A stretch of 64,000 nt of DNA from an uncultured Pelagibacteraceae bacterium (GCA_902609915.1 CACLTO010000004.1:1-64000), one strand, 5' to 3'; counted from the stretch's first letter, positions 1-9,350 are shown. A program made the numbers and translations. Notes: generated from the letters alone by a model not told the origin.

Positions 1-54
1 CCCTCGACCTATCGCGTGACAGGCGATCGCTCTAACCAACTGAGCTACACCCCC
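1..54 (-). tRNA. tRNA-Asp(GUC), 3' part cut by window edge
   Basis: Read on the minus strand, the sequence begins with a 7-nt acceptor strand (GGGGGTG), followed by the TA of positions 8-9, a canonical D arm (GCTCAGTTGG..GAGC) and an anticodon arm whose loop CTGTCAC carries GUC. The T arm and 3' acceptor lie beyond base 1. It sits 15 nt downstream of tRNA-Val and is probably cotranscribed with it. Confidence 0.93.
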
Positions 55-69
55 ACTAGTGATTCATTT

Positions 70-145
70 TGGTGGGCAGTAAAGGACTCGAACCTTTGAC
101 CCCCTCGGTGTAAACGAGATGCTCTACCAACTGAGCTAACCGCCC
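70..145 (-). tRNA. tRNA-Val(UAC)
   Basis: A full cloverleaf is readable on the minus strand. Acceptor GGGCGGT pairs with ACTGCCC with one G-U pair, and the D arm, the anticodon loop TTTACAC (anticodon UAC) and the T loop TTCGAGT are all present. The 3' CCA is genome-encoded (positions 72-70). It is the first gene of a small tRNA operon with tRNA-Asp. Confidence 0.95.
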
Positions 146-163
146 TTAACCAAAATAGAGTGA

Positions 164-191
164 TTTATATCTTTTGGAATAATTACGTCAA
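164..191 (-). promoter_or_regulatory. Sigma70-like promoter of the tRNA-Val/tRNA-Asp operon
   Basis: On the minus strand TTGACG (191-186) is followed by a 16-nt spacer and TATAAA (169-164). Transcription would start about 10 nt before the tRNA-Val 5' end at 145, as expected for a stable-RNA promoter. Assignment is by motif match and position only. Confidence 0.5.
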
Positions 192-252
192 GTTCTATTA
201 CTTGTTAAAAGTGGCTAAAAAATTATTTTTTTAATGTTTAATCTTTTTATAA

Positions 253-1425
253 TTAACAAAGATATTCTAGAGCTTTTAGCAATCCACCTTTTTGATATGG
301 TATCTTTGATTTCATTAAACCCATTTCAACTCCTGCCAAAGTACCTGCTAGCATAAGTTCGTTAAAATCACCAAGGTGTCCAATTCTAAAAATTTTACCA
401 GCAACTTTTGCTAACCCGGTTCCAAGTGACATATTATAATGATCTAAAATTATTTTTCTTAATGAATCTGCATCATGACCTTCAGGAACTAAAACTGCTG
501 TTAATGAGTCAGAATACTCGTCGGGATTTTTACATAGTATTTCCAATCCCCATGAATTGACTGCAATTCTAGTTGCTTCTGCAAACCTTTTGTGTCTTTT
601 AAAGACATTATCTAATCCCTCCTCCATAAGCATATTTATTGCCTCATCTAATCCGTAAAATAAATTTGTAGCTGGTGTGTATGGGAAATAACCTTTTTTA
701 TTATTTTCTATCATCGGTCCCCAGTCCCAATATGATTTTGGTAATTCAGATGTATTATATGCTAAAAGTGCTTTTGAACTGATTGCATTAAAGGATAACC
801 CTGGTGGTAATAATAAACCTTTTTGCGATCCACCAACTGTTACATCCACTTTCCATTCTTCATGCCTATAATCAATTGATCCAAGCGATGATATTGTGTC
901 AACAAATAATAAAGCTGGATGTTTTGCATTATCTATAGCTTTTCTAATTTCTCCAATTCTACTTGTAACACCAGTTGAGGTTTCATTATGAACAGCACAA
1001 ACTGCTTTTATTCTATTTTCTTTGTCTTCTTTTAGTTTTTGTTCAACAATATTAGGGTCTACACCTGTTCTCCAATCACCTTTTACAAAGTCAACTTCAA
1101 TTTTAAATTTTTGAGCAATATCCCACCAAAGAGTTGAGAAGTGTCCTGTTTCAAACATCAAAATTTTATCTCCTGCGCTTAAAGTATTTACGATCGCTGC
1201 CTCCCAGGCACCTGTGCCAGAAGCTGGAAATATAATCACAGGTTCAGAAGTTTTAAAAATTAATTTAATTCTATCTAAAACTCTTAATCCTAATTCTGCA
1301 AAATCAGGTCCTCTATGATCTATTGTTGGATAGTCCATAGCTCTTAAGACTCTATCAGGTACGTTTGTTGGTCCAGGTATTTGTAGAAAATGACGACCAG
1401 GTCTTATATTATTTGAAATTGCCAT
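253..1425 (-). CDS. Serine-glyoxylate / alanine-glyoxylate aminotransferase (class V PLP enzyme)
   Basis: A 390-residue class V aminotransferase of fold type I. Visible landmarks are an N-terminal IPGPTNVP segment (about 16-23), the PLP-phosphate region PASGTGAWE (67-75), HNETSTGV (146-153), the cofactor Asp in FVDTISS (174-180), and the Schiff-base Lys202 in GGSQKG. The family transfers the amino group of serine or alanine to glyoxylate, making glycine plus hydroxypyruvate or pyruvate in the cytoplasm. Length is normal and there is no signal peptide. It is divergent from the enolase-superfamily gene at 1471, with only 45 bp between the start codons. Serine versus alanine preference cannot be decided from sequence; the serine-glyoxylate (SgaA) type is the better guess because of the conserved N-terminal motif. 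Confidence 0.87.
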   Translation of the reverse strand: MAISNNIRPGRHFLQIPGPTNVPDRVLRAMDYPTIDHRGPDFAELGLRVLDRIKLIFKTSEPVIIFPASGTGAWEAAIVNTLSAGDKILMFETGHFSTLWWDIAQKFKIEVDFVKGDWRTGVDPNIVEQKLKEDKENRIKAVCAVHNETSTGVTSRIGEIRKAIDNAKHPALLFVDTISSLGSIDYRHEEWKVDVTVGGSQKGLLLPPGLSFNAISSKALLAYNTSELPKSYWDWGPMIENNKKGYFPYTPATNLFYGLDEAINMLMEEGLDNVFKRHKRFAEATRIAVNSWGLEILCKNPDEYSDSLTAVLVPEGHDADSLRKIILDHYNMSLGTGLAKVAGKIFRIGHLGDFNELMLAGTLAGVEMGLMKSKIPYQKGGLLKALEYLC

Positions 1426-1446
1426 TCTGCTGTATATGCTAAAGAA

Positions 1447-1477
1447 ATTATATAATCAAACTTATTATGTATGACAA
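1447..1477 (-). promoter_or_regulatory. Candidate promoter of the class V aminotransferase gene
   Basis: On the minus strand TTGTCA (1477-1472) is followed after 17 nt by TATATA (1454-1449), with an overlapping TATAAT (1452-1447). The -35 element overlaps the start codon of the divergent gene at 1471, so the two genes share a 45-bp control region. AT-rich sequence makes chance matches common. Confidence 0.35.
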
Positions 1478-2625
1478 AAAGTAGTAATTTAATAGATAGC
1501 TTAGAAGTTTATATTTTAAATAATCCTAAGGAAGTTAAACCACATTGGGTAAGTCATTTTATAGTACCAACCGCCAACGAACTATTAATTAAAATCAAAA
1601 ATAAAGATGGTAATTCAGGCTTTGGTTTGGCCACAAGTTACACAGATATAAAACCCATAATCAAACCGTTCTCGAATGGTTTACAAGATTTAATAATTGG
1701 TGAAGATCCTTTTTGCCCAGAAAAGTTATATGAAAAAATATTTAACTTAACAGATACTCGTATAAGTAACGAAAAAGGTTGGAGTAAAGAATCATTAATC
1801 AGAATTTCTGCAGCTTTGGATATTGCTTGTTGGGATTTAATAGGAAAGGCATCCAAAATACCATTATATAAACTCTTTGGTGGTTATAGAAATAAAATTC
1901 CTGTTTATGTAACATGTGCTTATTACAGAGATGGTAAAGATGATAATGAACTTAGGGAAGAATTACAAAAATTAATTAAAATTGGTCATCAGAGTTTTAA
2001 AGTTAAAGTGGGTGGATTAAGTATTAAAGAAGACTCAAAAAGATTAGAAATAACTCGGCAAGAAATTGGTAATGATAAAGAATTGATGATTGATGTTAAT
2101 AGAGCATGGGACCTAAAGACAGCTATTGAGGGAGTAAAAGAATTTGAGAGATTTAATCCAACTTGGATAGAAGAGCCAGTAAGATGGGAAGATGATAGAA
2201 GAAATCTAAAACTTTTATCACAACAAACAAAAATCCCCTTATCTGGTGGAGAAAGTGAAATTACAATTTATGGATGTAGATCTATGGTAGAAGAAAATGC
2301 AATCCAAATTTTACAATTTGATTGTACTATGTTTGGAGGTTTCACTAATGGTAAAAAACTATCTGCTTTATGTGAGTTAAATCGTTTAGATATTGCTCCA
2401 CATCATGATTGTTATATTCACGCTCCTTTAGTTGCATCATCACCATCAGGAAGAATTGTTGAGTCATTCGATGATGAAAGAGATCCACTTCAAGCAGAGT
2501 TGTTTAATAATCCACATAAAATGCTTAATGGATGGATATATTTAAATGAAAATCCTGGTTTGGGATTGGAAATTTCTGAAACCGCGTTAAAAAAGTTTGG
2601 TAAATTAGTTTACAAAAATAAATAA
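1471..2625 (+). CDS. Mandelate racemase / muconate lactonizing enzyme family protein (enolase superfamily)
   Basis: A 384-residue enolase-superfamily enzyme. The MR/MLE layout is clear: an N-terminal capping domain (1-140) and a barrel with KVK at 177-179 (catalytic Lys), metal ligands Asp208 (DVNRAW), Glu234 (WIEEP) and Glu261 (GGES), and a His pair at 311-312 (APHHD). Members abstract the alpha proton of a carboxylate and act as sugar-acid dehydratases, racemases or cycloisomerases. The substrate cannot be read from sequence. The next gene, 17 bp downstream, is an FAD/Fe-S hydroxyacid dehydrogenase, and a TRAP carboxylate importer lies convergent. This suggests a role in catabolism of an imported hydroxy- or sugar acid (inference). 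Confidence 0.85.
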   Translation: MTKSSNLIDSLEVYILNNPKEVKPHWVSHFIVPTANELLIKIKNKDGNSGFGLATSYTDIKPIIKPFSNGLQDLIIGEDPFCPEKLYEKIFNLTDTRISNEKGWSKESLIRISAALDIACWDLIGKASKIPLYKLFGGYRNKIPVYVTCAYYRDGKDDNELREELQKLIKIGHQSFKVKVGGLSIKEDSKRLEITRQEIGNDKELMIDVNRAWDLKTAIEGVKEFERFNPTWIEEPVRWEDDRRNLKLLSQQTKIPLSGGESEITIYGCRSMVEENAIQILQFDCTMFGGFTNGKKLSALCELNRLDIAPHHDCYIHAPLVASSPSGRIVESFDDERDPLQAELFNNPHKMLNGWIYLNENPGLGLEISETALKKFGKLVYKNK

Positions 2626-2642
2626 ACCTTTAATTTTGTTTA

Positions 2643-5546
2643 ATGCGGTTTAATTCAGAACAAATACGAAAAATTGGCAAAGAAATTAGTAACAAAGTTG
2701 AAGGTAAAACTTTGTTCGATGAATTCTCGCGAGGAAGATATAGTACAGATGCATCAGTTTACCAAATTAAACCTCTTGGGGTGGTTCTTCCAAAGGATAC
2801 AAATGATGTTCTAAATATAATGGATTATTCTCAAAGAAATTCTATTCCTTTATTAGCTAGAGGTGGTGGTAGTTCACAATGTGGTCAAACTGTGGGTGAA
2901 AGTGTAGTCCTTGATTATTCAAAGCACCAAAATAAAATTTTAGAGCTTAACGTTGAGGAAAAATATATATGGGTTCAGCCTGGTGTTGTGCTGGATCATT
3001 TGAATTCATTTTTAAAACCTTATGGTCTATGGTTTCCAGTAGATGTATCTACAAGTAGTAGAGCAACTATTGGAGGTATGTCAGCAAATAATTCATGTGG
3101 ATCAAGATCTTTGTATTATGGAAACATGGTTCATAATGTATTAGCAATTGAAGCTATATTAGATGATGGCTCTTTACATACATTTAATGAAATTAATAAA
3201 AATTATCTTACAACAACTAATAACCAAGATCGCTTTTATAAAATTATTGATAAGTTTTTACATTTAAGACAAAAAGTAAGTAAAGACATTGATGATAATT
3301 GGCCAACTACTCAAAGAAGAGTTGGTGGATACAATATCGACTTAATAAACCCAAAAGGATTTAATTCATCTCATCTTTTAGTTGGTTCAGAAGGGACATT
3401 GTCACTTTTTAATAAAATTAAATTAAGATTGTCTGAAATCCCAAAAAACAAAATTCTAGGTGTTTGTTATTTTGATAATTTTCACCAAGCAATGGAATTA
3501 ACGAAAGAAATCGTAAAATTAAAACCTACTTGTGTTGAATTAATGGATCAAAATTTATTAAATTTAGCAAAAGAAATACCAATGTACGCGGGTGGTATTA
3601 AAAAATATATTAAAGGTAATCCAGAAGCAGTTCTAATGGTTGAATTTATAGATATAGATCAAAGTGTGTATGAAAAAAAGATAAATGATCTTGAATATTT
3701 AGTTTTAAATCAAAATAAGAAAAATCAATTTTCTTATTTTACTGACTTATCTGAACAAAAAGAAGTTTTTGAAATTAGAAAAGCTGGATTGAATATCTTA
3801 ATGTCAATGAAGGGTGATAAAAAGCCAGTAGCATTTATTGAGGATTGCGCAGTATCCTTAGATCACTTGGCAGAATACACAGCAAGATTAAATGAAATAT
3901 TCAAAAAATATAATACTAGTGGAATGTTTTATGCTCATGCATCGGTAGGAACACTTCACGTGAGACCAGTTTTGAACATGAAGTCTGATCAGGACATTAA
4001 AAATATGAGATTTATATCTGAAGAGGCTTTTGAAATGGTTAAAGATTACAAAGGTTCTCATTCTGGTGAACATGGGGATGGGATAGTTAGATCAGAATTC
4101 CACGAAATGATGTTTGGAAAAAATATTACTAATGCATTTGAAGAAATTAAAGATACGTTTGATAATAAAAACTTATTAAATCCAGGTAAAATTGTTAGGC
4201 CTTTTAAATCAAATGATAGATCATTGATGAGGTACAAATCAGATTATCAAACAGAAAATATAAGCACACATTATGATTGGTCCAATTGGGGTCAATTTTC
4301 TGATGCTATTGAAATGTGTAATAATAATGGTGCATGTAGAAAATTAGACTCAGGTGTGATGTGCCCCTCATATAGAGTGACCAAAGAAGAAAAAGATTTA
4401 GTTAGAGGAAGAGCAAATACTCTTAGACTGGCGCTGTCTAATCAGTTGCCTGAGGGATCTTTTGCATCAAAAGAGATGTATGAAACTATGGAGCTCTGTG
4501 TAAGTTGTAAAGCTTGTCAGAGAGAATGTCCAATGTCTGTTGATATGGCTAAAATGAAAAGTGAATTTTTATCACATTATTACAAAAAATTTAGCATGAG
4601 AATAAAAGATAGAATTATCTCAGATATGCCAAGACTGATTTGGTTATATAAAATTGTGAATCCAATAATTAATAAGATTAAAAATTATCCACTTGTATCT
4701 AGTATTATTAAAAAATTTGGTTTTGCAACTGAAAGAGGTCTACCTGAGGTTCAAAATCAAAAGGCTTTAAAGGATATTTATCAAAATCAGGAAATTTCAG
4801 AAAATAAAGTTATTTTGTTTGCTGATACATTCAATATTAATTTTGAGAATGAAAATTTAGTCTACACAATTAAAGTGTTAAATAAATTTGGTTATCAAGC
4901 AATAATTCCAAGTTTTGGCGATGATAAATTAAAAAGACCTCTTTGTTGTGGCAGAACATATATTTCTTATGGTCAATTAGATAAAGCTGCTGAGGAACTA
5001 AATAGATTTAATAATTATATAATTAGAAATAATTATTTCGATTTACCGATTGTGGGAATTGAACCATCGTGTTTGCTGACTTTTAGTGACGAGTATCAAT
5101 CACTGAAAGGTGTAGAGAATAGGGATAAAATAAATAATAAATTCTATCTACTTGAAGAATTTATTTTAGAACAAATTAAAAAAGATAAAAATGTAAAACG
5201 AAATATATTTAGTCAGAATGTATTGATTCATGGACATTGTCATCAAAAATCTCAGGATAGAATGAAAGGACTTAAAAATCTTTTATCTGAATTAAATATT
5301 AACAATGAAATGATTGACTCGAGCTGTTGTGGAATGGCAGGGTCTTTTGGATATGATAGTAAAACTTATGAAACTTCAAAAAAAATGGCTAATCTTTCTT
5401 TAATACCTGCGATTAATGGTAGTAATGAAAATGATTTTATAGTTGCAAATGGTACTAGTTGTAGACATCAGATTTCTGATTTATCAGATAAGAAAGGTAA
5501 ACATGTTTCAGAATTATTATTTAAGATTTTTGAAACCGTAAATTAA
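2643..5546 (+). CDS. FAD-linked oxidase / Fe-S oxidoreductase fusion (D-lactate or D-2-hydroxyglutarate dehydrogenase type)
   Basis: A 967-residue three-module dehydrogenase with the architecture of E. coli YdiJ. The N-terminal PCMH-type FAD domain includes the flavin loop ARGGGSSQCGQ (about 76-86). The FAD-oxidase C-terminal domain follows (about 260-520, with HASVGTLHVRP and GEHGDG). Next is a ferredoxin-like region with cysteines near 560-575 and a second cluster CVSCKACQRECP near 618. The C-terminal part has two CCG modules (LCCGR near 766, SCCGMAG near 893). Relatives oxidise D-2-hydroxyacids and pass electrons through Fe-S centres to the respiratory chain. It is probably cotranscribed with the enolase-superfamily gene. 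The 3' end overlaps the convergent CoA-transferase gene by 4 bp. Substrate is unassigned. Confidence 0.85.
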   Translation: MRFNSEQIRKIGKEISNKVEGKTLFDEFSRGRYSTDASVYQIKPLGVVLPKDTNDVLNIMDYSQRNSIPLLARGGGSSQCGQTVGESVVLDYSKHQNKILELNVEEKYIWVQPGVVLDHLNSFLKPYGLWFPVDVSTSSRATIGGMSANNSCGSRSLYYGNMVHNVLAIEAILDDGSLHTFNEINKNYLTTTNNQDRFYKIIDKFLHLRQKVSKDIDDNWPTTQRRVGGYNIDLINPKGFNSSHLLVGSEGTLSLFNKIKLRLSEIPKNKILGVCYFDNFHQAMELTKEIVKLKPTCVELMDQNLLNLAKEIPMYAGGIKKYIKGNPEAVLMVEFIDIDQSVYEKKINDLEYLVLNQNKKNQFSYFTDLSEQKEVFEIRKAGLNILMSMKGDKKPVAFIEDCAVSLDHLAEYTARLNEIFKKYNTSGMFYAHASVGTLHVRPVLNMKSDQDIKNMRFISEEAFEMVKDYKGSHSGEHGDGIVRSEFHEMMFGKNITNAFEEIKDTFDNKNLLNPGKIVRPFKSNDRSLMRYKSDYQTENISTHYDWSNWGQFSDAIEMCNNNGACRKLDSGVMCPSYRVTKEEKDLVRGRANTLRLALSNQLPEGSFASKEMYETMELCVSCKACQRECPMSVDMAKMKSEFLSHYYKKFSMRIKDRIISDMPRLIWLYKIVNPIINKIKNYPLVSSIIKKFGFATERGLPEVQNQKALKDIYQNQEISENKVILFADTFNINFENENLVYTIKVLNKFGYQAIIPSFGDDKLKRPLCCGRTYISYGQLDKAAEELNRFNNYIIRNNYFDLPIVGIEPSCLLTFSDEYQSLKGVENRDKINNKFYLLEEFILEQIKKDKNVKRNIFSQNVLIHGHCHQKSQDRMKGLKNLLSELNINNEMIDSSCCGMAGSFGYDSKTYETSKKMANLSLIPAINGSNENDFIVANGTSCRHQISDLSDKKGKHVSELLFKIFETVN

Positions 5547-6736
5547 AGTATTATTTTTCTACTATAAAATTCATCTATCTGTTCATCTTCATAACCAAAA
5601 TTTTGCATTATTGCTCTTGTATGCTCACCTAAACCTGGAGCACCTTTAGATTTTTCAGTTTTACTTTTTGAAAACTTAATTGGCATTCCAATAGCTTTGC
5701 TTCTGCCAGCCTTTTTATTATTTACCTCAATAATCATCTCTCTTTCGATGGTTTGTGGATCTTTAAACATATCTGTTATTGAATTAATAGGTCCGCAAGG
5801 TAAACCATTTTTATCAAAAATTTTTAACCATTCCTCGGATGTTTTTTTTATCAACTCATCATTTAATATTTCTACAAGCTCGATTAAATTCTTTTTTCTA
5901 CTTGCATTAGATGAAAACTTTTTATTATCATTTAAATCTTCACGATTAATTGCTTTTAATAACATTAACCATGTATTTTGATTTGAGGCACCCACGGTTA
6001 TCCATTTATCCTTTGTTTTAAACGCCTGATAAGGAGCAGTTAGAGGATGAGCAGATCCAAGTGGACCAGGAGATATACCAGTTGCACCAGCAATAGCTGA
6101 TTGCCAATAAGTGTGAACAATTCCAGCCTCATATAAAGATGTATCTACTTTTTGACCTTCACCTGTTTTATCTCTGTGAATTAAAGCTGCTAAAATACCA
6201 GTCGCTGCAAGTAATCCAGCAGTAATATCTGTGAGAGGTGCACCAACTTTCATTGGTGGTTTATTTCTGTCCTCACCCGTTATACTCATTAAGCCACTCA
6301 TTCCTTGGGCAACTAAATCAAATCCACCTTTATCTGCGTAAGGTCCTGTCCTACCATAACCAGAAATTTCACATAAAATAATTTTAGGATTAATCTTAGA
6401 TATTTCATCATAACCGATACCTAATTTTTCTAAGGTTCCTTTTCTAAAATTTTCTAAAACTACATCAGAATTTTTAACCATAGTCTTAAAAATCTCAATT
6501 CCTTCCTTGTCTTTTAAATTTAAGGCAATGCCTTTTTTATTTCTATTCATCATCAGATAAGCTGCTGACACGCCATTTACATCAGGAGGAAGGAAATTTC
6601 TTGTGTCATCTCCTCCTGGTGTCTTTTCAATTTTTATAACCTCTGCACCAAGATCAGCTAACAAAAGGCCACATGTTGGGCCTGCCATAATCTGGGCCAT
6701 CTCTAAAACCCGAACGCCTTTTAATGATGATGCCAT
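5543..6736 (-). CDS. Family III CoA-transferase (CaiB/BaiF, formyl-CoA transferase-like)
   Basis: A 397-residue class III CoA-transferase. Family motifs seen are the N-terminal GVRVLEMAQIMAGP, ADLGAEVIKIE (27-37), NRNKKGIALNLK (64-75), ENFRKGTLEKLG (95-106), and the catalytic Asp170 in GAPLTDITAG. Such enzymes move CoA between carboxylic acids through an aspartyl-CoA anhydride. It is the last gene of a TRAP operon (dctP-dctQ-dctM-crotonase-this gene), separated from the crotonase gene by 7 bp, so it probably activates the imported acid or a product derived from it. The acid is unknown. Formyl-CoA, succinyl-CoA:dicarboxylate and carnitine-type activities all share this fold. Confidence 0.87.
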   Translation of the reverse strand: MASSLKGVRVLEMAQIMAGPTCGLLLADLGAEVIKIEKTPGGDDTRNFLPPDVNGVSAAYLMMNRNKKGIALNLKDKEGIEIFKTMVKNSDVVLENFRKGTLEKLGIGYDEISKINPKIILCEISGYGRTGPYADKGGFDLVAQGMSGLMSITGEDRNKPPMKVGAPLTDITAGLLAATGILAALIHRDKTGEGQKVDTSLYEAGIVHTYWQSAIAGATGISPGPLGSAHPLTAPYQAFKTKDKWITVGASNQNTWLMLLKAINREDLNDNKKFSSNASRKKNLIELVEILNDELIKKTSEEWLKIFDKNGLPCGPINSITDMFKDPQTIEREMIIEVNNKKAGRSKAIGMPIKFSKSKTEKSKGAPGLGEHTRAIMQNFGYEDEQIDEFYSRKIIL

Positions 6737-6743
6737 TTAATAT

Positions 6744-7526
6744 TTATTTATTTTTAAATTTTGGCTTTGTTTTTTTTAAGAAAGACTGATAACCAATTTT
6801 GAAATCCTTGGTATCATAACATTTGTAACCTAAATTATTTATTTTTTCAGTTACTTTACCTTCTTTTAAAATATTTCTCGCGAATTGCTTATGCCATCTA
6901 GTAACTTTAGGTGCTCCCTCACATATAAGTTCAGCTGATTTATATGTTTCTTTTTTAACATCCTCATCATTTACAACTCTATTAATTAATCTTTTTTCTA
7001 ATGCTTCCTCGGCGCTAAAAACCCTCCCCTCAAACAAAATTTCCATAGCTGTTGAATAAGTGGTTGCATTTAAAAGTACTTCTAATTCTTTTGCAGCCAT
7101 AGTTAAACCAAGTCTTTTAATTGGAATTCCAAACCTAGAACTTTTCCCACAAATTCTAATATCACAGCATGCAGCTATTTCTAAACCACCACCTACACAA
7201 ATTCCCTCAATCATTGCTATAGTTGGTATTGGACAATTAAAAATTGCACCTAAAGTTCCATGTAAAAACTTTCCATAAGATTTAGCTAATTTCGATGAAG
7301 ATCTTTCCTTTTTAAATTCACCAATATCATTTCCAGGTGAAAATGATTTACCGCCTTCACCTCGAATGATGACACATCTCAAATTTTTTTCTTTTGATAT
7401 TTTTTTAAAAATCTTACCCAATTTAATCCACATGGGTTTAGTCATAGCATTTAACTTTTCAGGTCTATTAATAATTACCTCTGATAAATAATCACTTATT
7501 TTATTTAGTTTGATTAAATTACTCAT
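6744..7526 (-). CDS. Enoyl-CoA hydratase/isomerase (crotonase) family protein
   Basis: A 260-residue crotonase. The oxyanion-hole segments are visible: FSPGNDI (62-68) and EGICVGGGLEIA (107-118). Glu116 corresponds to the first catalytic Glu of hydratases. The position of the second catalytic Glu in the usual FGxPE motif reads FGIPI, giving Ile136. A canonical two-glutamate hydratase is therefore doubtful, and isomerase, decarboxylase or hydrolase chemistry on a CoA thioester is equally possible. It lies one base from dctM and 7 bp from the CoA-transferase gene, so the three are surely one transcript. Confidence 0.85.
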   Translation of the reverse strand: MSNLIKLNKISDYLSEVIINRPEKLNAMTKPMWIKLGKIFKKISKEKNLRCVIIRGEGGKSFSPGNDIGEFKKERSSSKLAKSYGKFLHGTLGAIFNCPIPTIAMIEGICVGGGLEIAACCDIRICGKSSRFGIPIKRLGLTMAAKELEVLLNATTYSTAMEILFEGRVFSAEEALEKRLINRVVNDEDVKKETYKSAELICEGAPKVTRWHKQFARNILKEGKVTEKINNLGYKCYDTKDFKIGYQSFLKKTKPKFKNK

Positions 7527-8810
7527 CTAACTCCTATAAAAATATTCAACTAAAGTCATTGGTATAGCTGGGACATATGTTACTAAAAGTAACAATATTA
7601 ACAACACACATATAAAAGATATGTTAGATCTTGTAACATCCCAAATATCTGCCTTGGCAACAGAGCAAGCTGTGACTAGAACACTTGCTACTGGGGGTGT
7701 TTGTTGTCCGATTGCTAAATTCAAAGTTACAATTATTCCAAAGTGAACTGGATCAATACCTACAGCATTAACTAGTGGCATAACAATTGGGACTGTTAAA
7801 ATGATTGCTGCCACTGAATGCAAAAAAAAACCTATTATCAATAAAAATACATTCAATATTGCCAAAACTGCATATTTATTATTTGTAAAATCAATAATTG
7901 ACTCAGCAACTTTCTGAGGTATTTGCTCAATTGTTAAAAATTCACCCAATAAAACTGAAGCTGCAACCAATAACATCACTGATGCTGTCTGTATAGCTCC
8001 CTCAGTTGCTGACTCGTATAATCTTTTAAAATCTATTTCTTTATATATAAAACCAATTACTAATGATGCAACAACTGCCAAGCCAGCTCCTTCTGTAGCA
8101 GTTACAATACCACCAAAAATTCCTCCTAAAATAATTACCGGTAACAAGAATGCTAACGCTGCATCTTTTGCAGTCTTTTTTACATTTGGAATATTAAATG
8201 TTTCCTCTACAGGAAAGTTTTTTCGTCTTGCCGTAACATAAGCAGCTAACATTAAAAAAAAACCACCAATTACTCCTGGAACAATTCCAGCTACAAATAA
8301 TTGAACAACTGAACTTTGTGACATAACTGCATAAACAATCATTGGTATTGATGGCGGAATAATAATTGCTAAAGATGCTGAGGATGAGGTGACAGCAGCA
8401 GCAAACGCACCTGGATATCCTTTTTTCTTCATTGCTGGAATTAAGATAGAACCTAATGCAGCAACATCTGCTACAGCTGATCCAGAAATTTCTGCAAAAA
8501 ACATTGAGGTTGCAATATTGATCATGCTCAAACCACCTTTAATAAATCCAACAAGAGCAGATGCAAAAGCTATTAACCTTCTTGAAATTCCAGCGCTATT
8601 CATAATAGACCCTGCTAGAATAAATAGTGGGATTGCAATTAATGGAAACTTCATTGAACCATCAAACATTACTATCGCAGTATCGATTAGAAAACTTGTG
8701 CCTGTCTTCATCACCATTGCTATAATAGTTGTTACCGCAAGTCCGATAGCAATAGGCACATTTATGGATAAAAGAAGCAATAAGACCATAAACATAGTAA
8801 GAATTATCAT
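7527..8810 (-). CDS. TRAP transporter large permease subunit (DctM family)
   Basis: A 427-residue integral membrane protein with about 12 hydrophobic segments, typical of DctM. It has the family signatures near the N terminus (PIAIGLAV, FPLIAIPLFILAG), the AAALG-like SAVADVAALGSILIPAM segment, and SSASLAIIIPPSIP in the centre. It is the ion-coupled translocation subunit that accepts ligand from the periplasmic DctP and works with DctQ. Its start overlaps the end of dctQ by a single base (8810), showing translational coupling. Length matches the family norm. Confidence 0.92.
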   Translation of the reverse strand: MIILTMFMVLLLLLSINVPIAIGLAVTTIIAMVMKTGTSFLIDTAIVMFDGSMKFPLIAIPLFILAGSIMNSAGISRRLIAFASALVGFIKGGLSMINIATSMFFAEISGSAVADVAALGSILIPAMKKKGYPGAFAAAVTSSSASLAIIIPPSIPMIVYAVMSQSSVVQLFVAGIVPGVIGGFFLMLAAYVTARRKNFPVEETFNIPNVKKTAKDAALAFLLPVIILGGIFGGIVTATEGAGLAVVASLVIGFIYKEIDFKRLYESATEGAIQTASVMLLVAASVLLGEFLTIEQIPQKVAESIIDFTNNKYAVLAILNVFLLIIGFFLHSVAAIILTVPIVMPLVNAVGIDPVHFGIIVTLNLAIGQQTPPVASVLVTACSVAKADIWDVTRSNISFICVLLILLLLVTYVPAIPMTLVEYFYRS

Positions 8811-9319
8811 TAGATATCCCCTGTTTGCTCTTCACCTGTATTTTGAAGAACTAAATTTTTGTAATCATCTGGAATTCTTAAAGTTTCAGATAAAATAAAT
8901 AAACATGATGCAATTGGTATAACTGATTGAACAAATGTTTGGGGAACCCATTCCAATGTGACAAGTGTTTCACCGGTAATTAAAGTTAAAACTAAATATC
9001 CGTAATAAGCTAATAATATCAAAAAACCATAAACTACAATCTTGGAAACTACAAAAAAGATCTTTCTTAAGGATAGTGGAAACGCTTTAAAAATACTTGG
9101 TACACTTATATGAGAACCTTTTAATGCTGCATAGGCTGAACCATAATATGTTATCCATGCAAGTTGGACAGCTGCGACCTCATCGTACCAAACTAATGCA
9201 CTACCAGCAAACCGAAAGGTAACTCCTAGTAAAACCGTTACTGCTAATGCCACCATCATTATAAACAGTATTAATTTTAGTATTTTTTCGTACGAGTTTA
9301 TAAAATTTTGTAGTTTCAT
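8810..9319 (-). CDS. TRAP transporter small permease subunit (DctQ family)
   Basis: A 169-residue protein with four predicted membrane helices (about 16-36, 48-66, 88-110, 128-148). It carries the DctQ signature W..E.....W: FAGSALVWYDEVAAVQLAWITYYG, with the conserved acidic residue in YDEV. It is required for assembly of the TRAP membrane domain. It lies between dctP and dctM. A strong 10-bp hairpin separates it from dctP. Confidence 0.9.
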   Translation of the reverse strand: MKLQNFINSYEKILKLILFIMMVALAVTVLLGVTFRFAGSALVWYDEVAAVQLAWITYYGSAYAALKGSHISVPSIFKAFPLSLRKIFFVVSKIVVYGFLILLAYYGYLVLTLITGETLVTLEWVPQTFVQSVIPIASCLFILSETLRIPDDYKNLVLQNTGEEQTGDI

Positions 9320-9327
9320 ATTATATT

Positions 9328-9350
9328 CAGGCCCTCAGAATGAGGGCCTG
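9328..9350 (-). terminator. Intercistronic hairpin between dctP and dctQ
   Basis: This is a perfect 10-bp inverted repeat (CAGGCCCTCA / TGAGGGCCTG) with a 3-nt loop, strikingly G+C-rich for this genome. It lies in the 52 bp between the dctP stop and the dctQ start. No U-tract follows on the minus strand, so it is more likely a 3'-end stabiliser or partial terminator that raises dctP mRNA over the permease message than a full terminator. Confidence 0.7.

Noticed and set aside
8389-8898. A 169-codon plus-strand frame antisense to dctM
   Set aside because: It is a shadow of the strongly supported dctM/dctQ genes, with no ribosome-binding site or recognisable domain.
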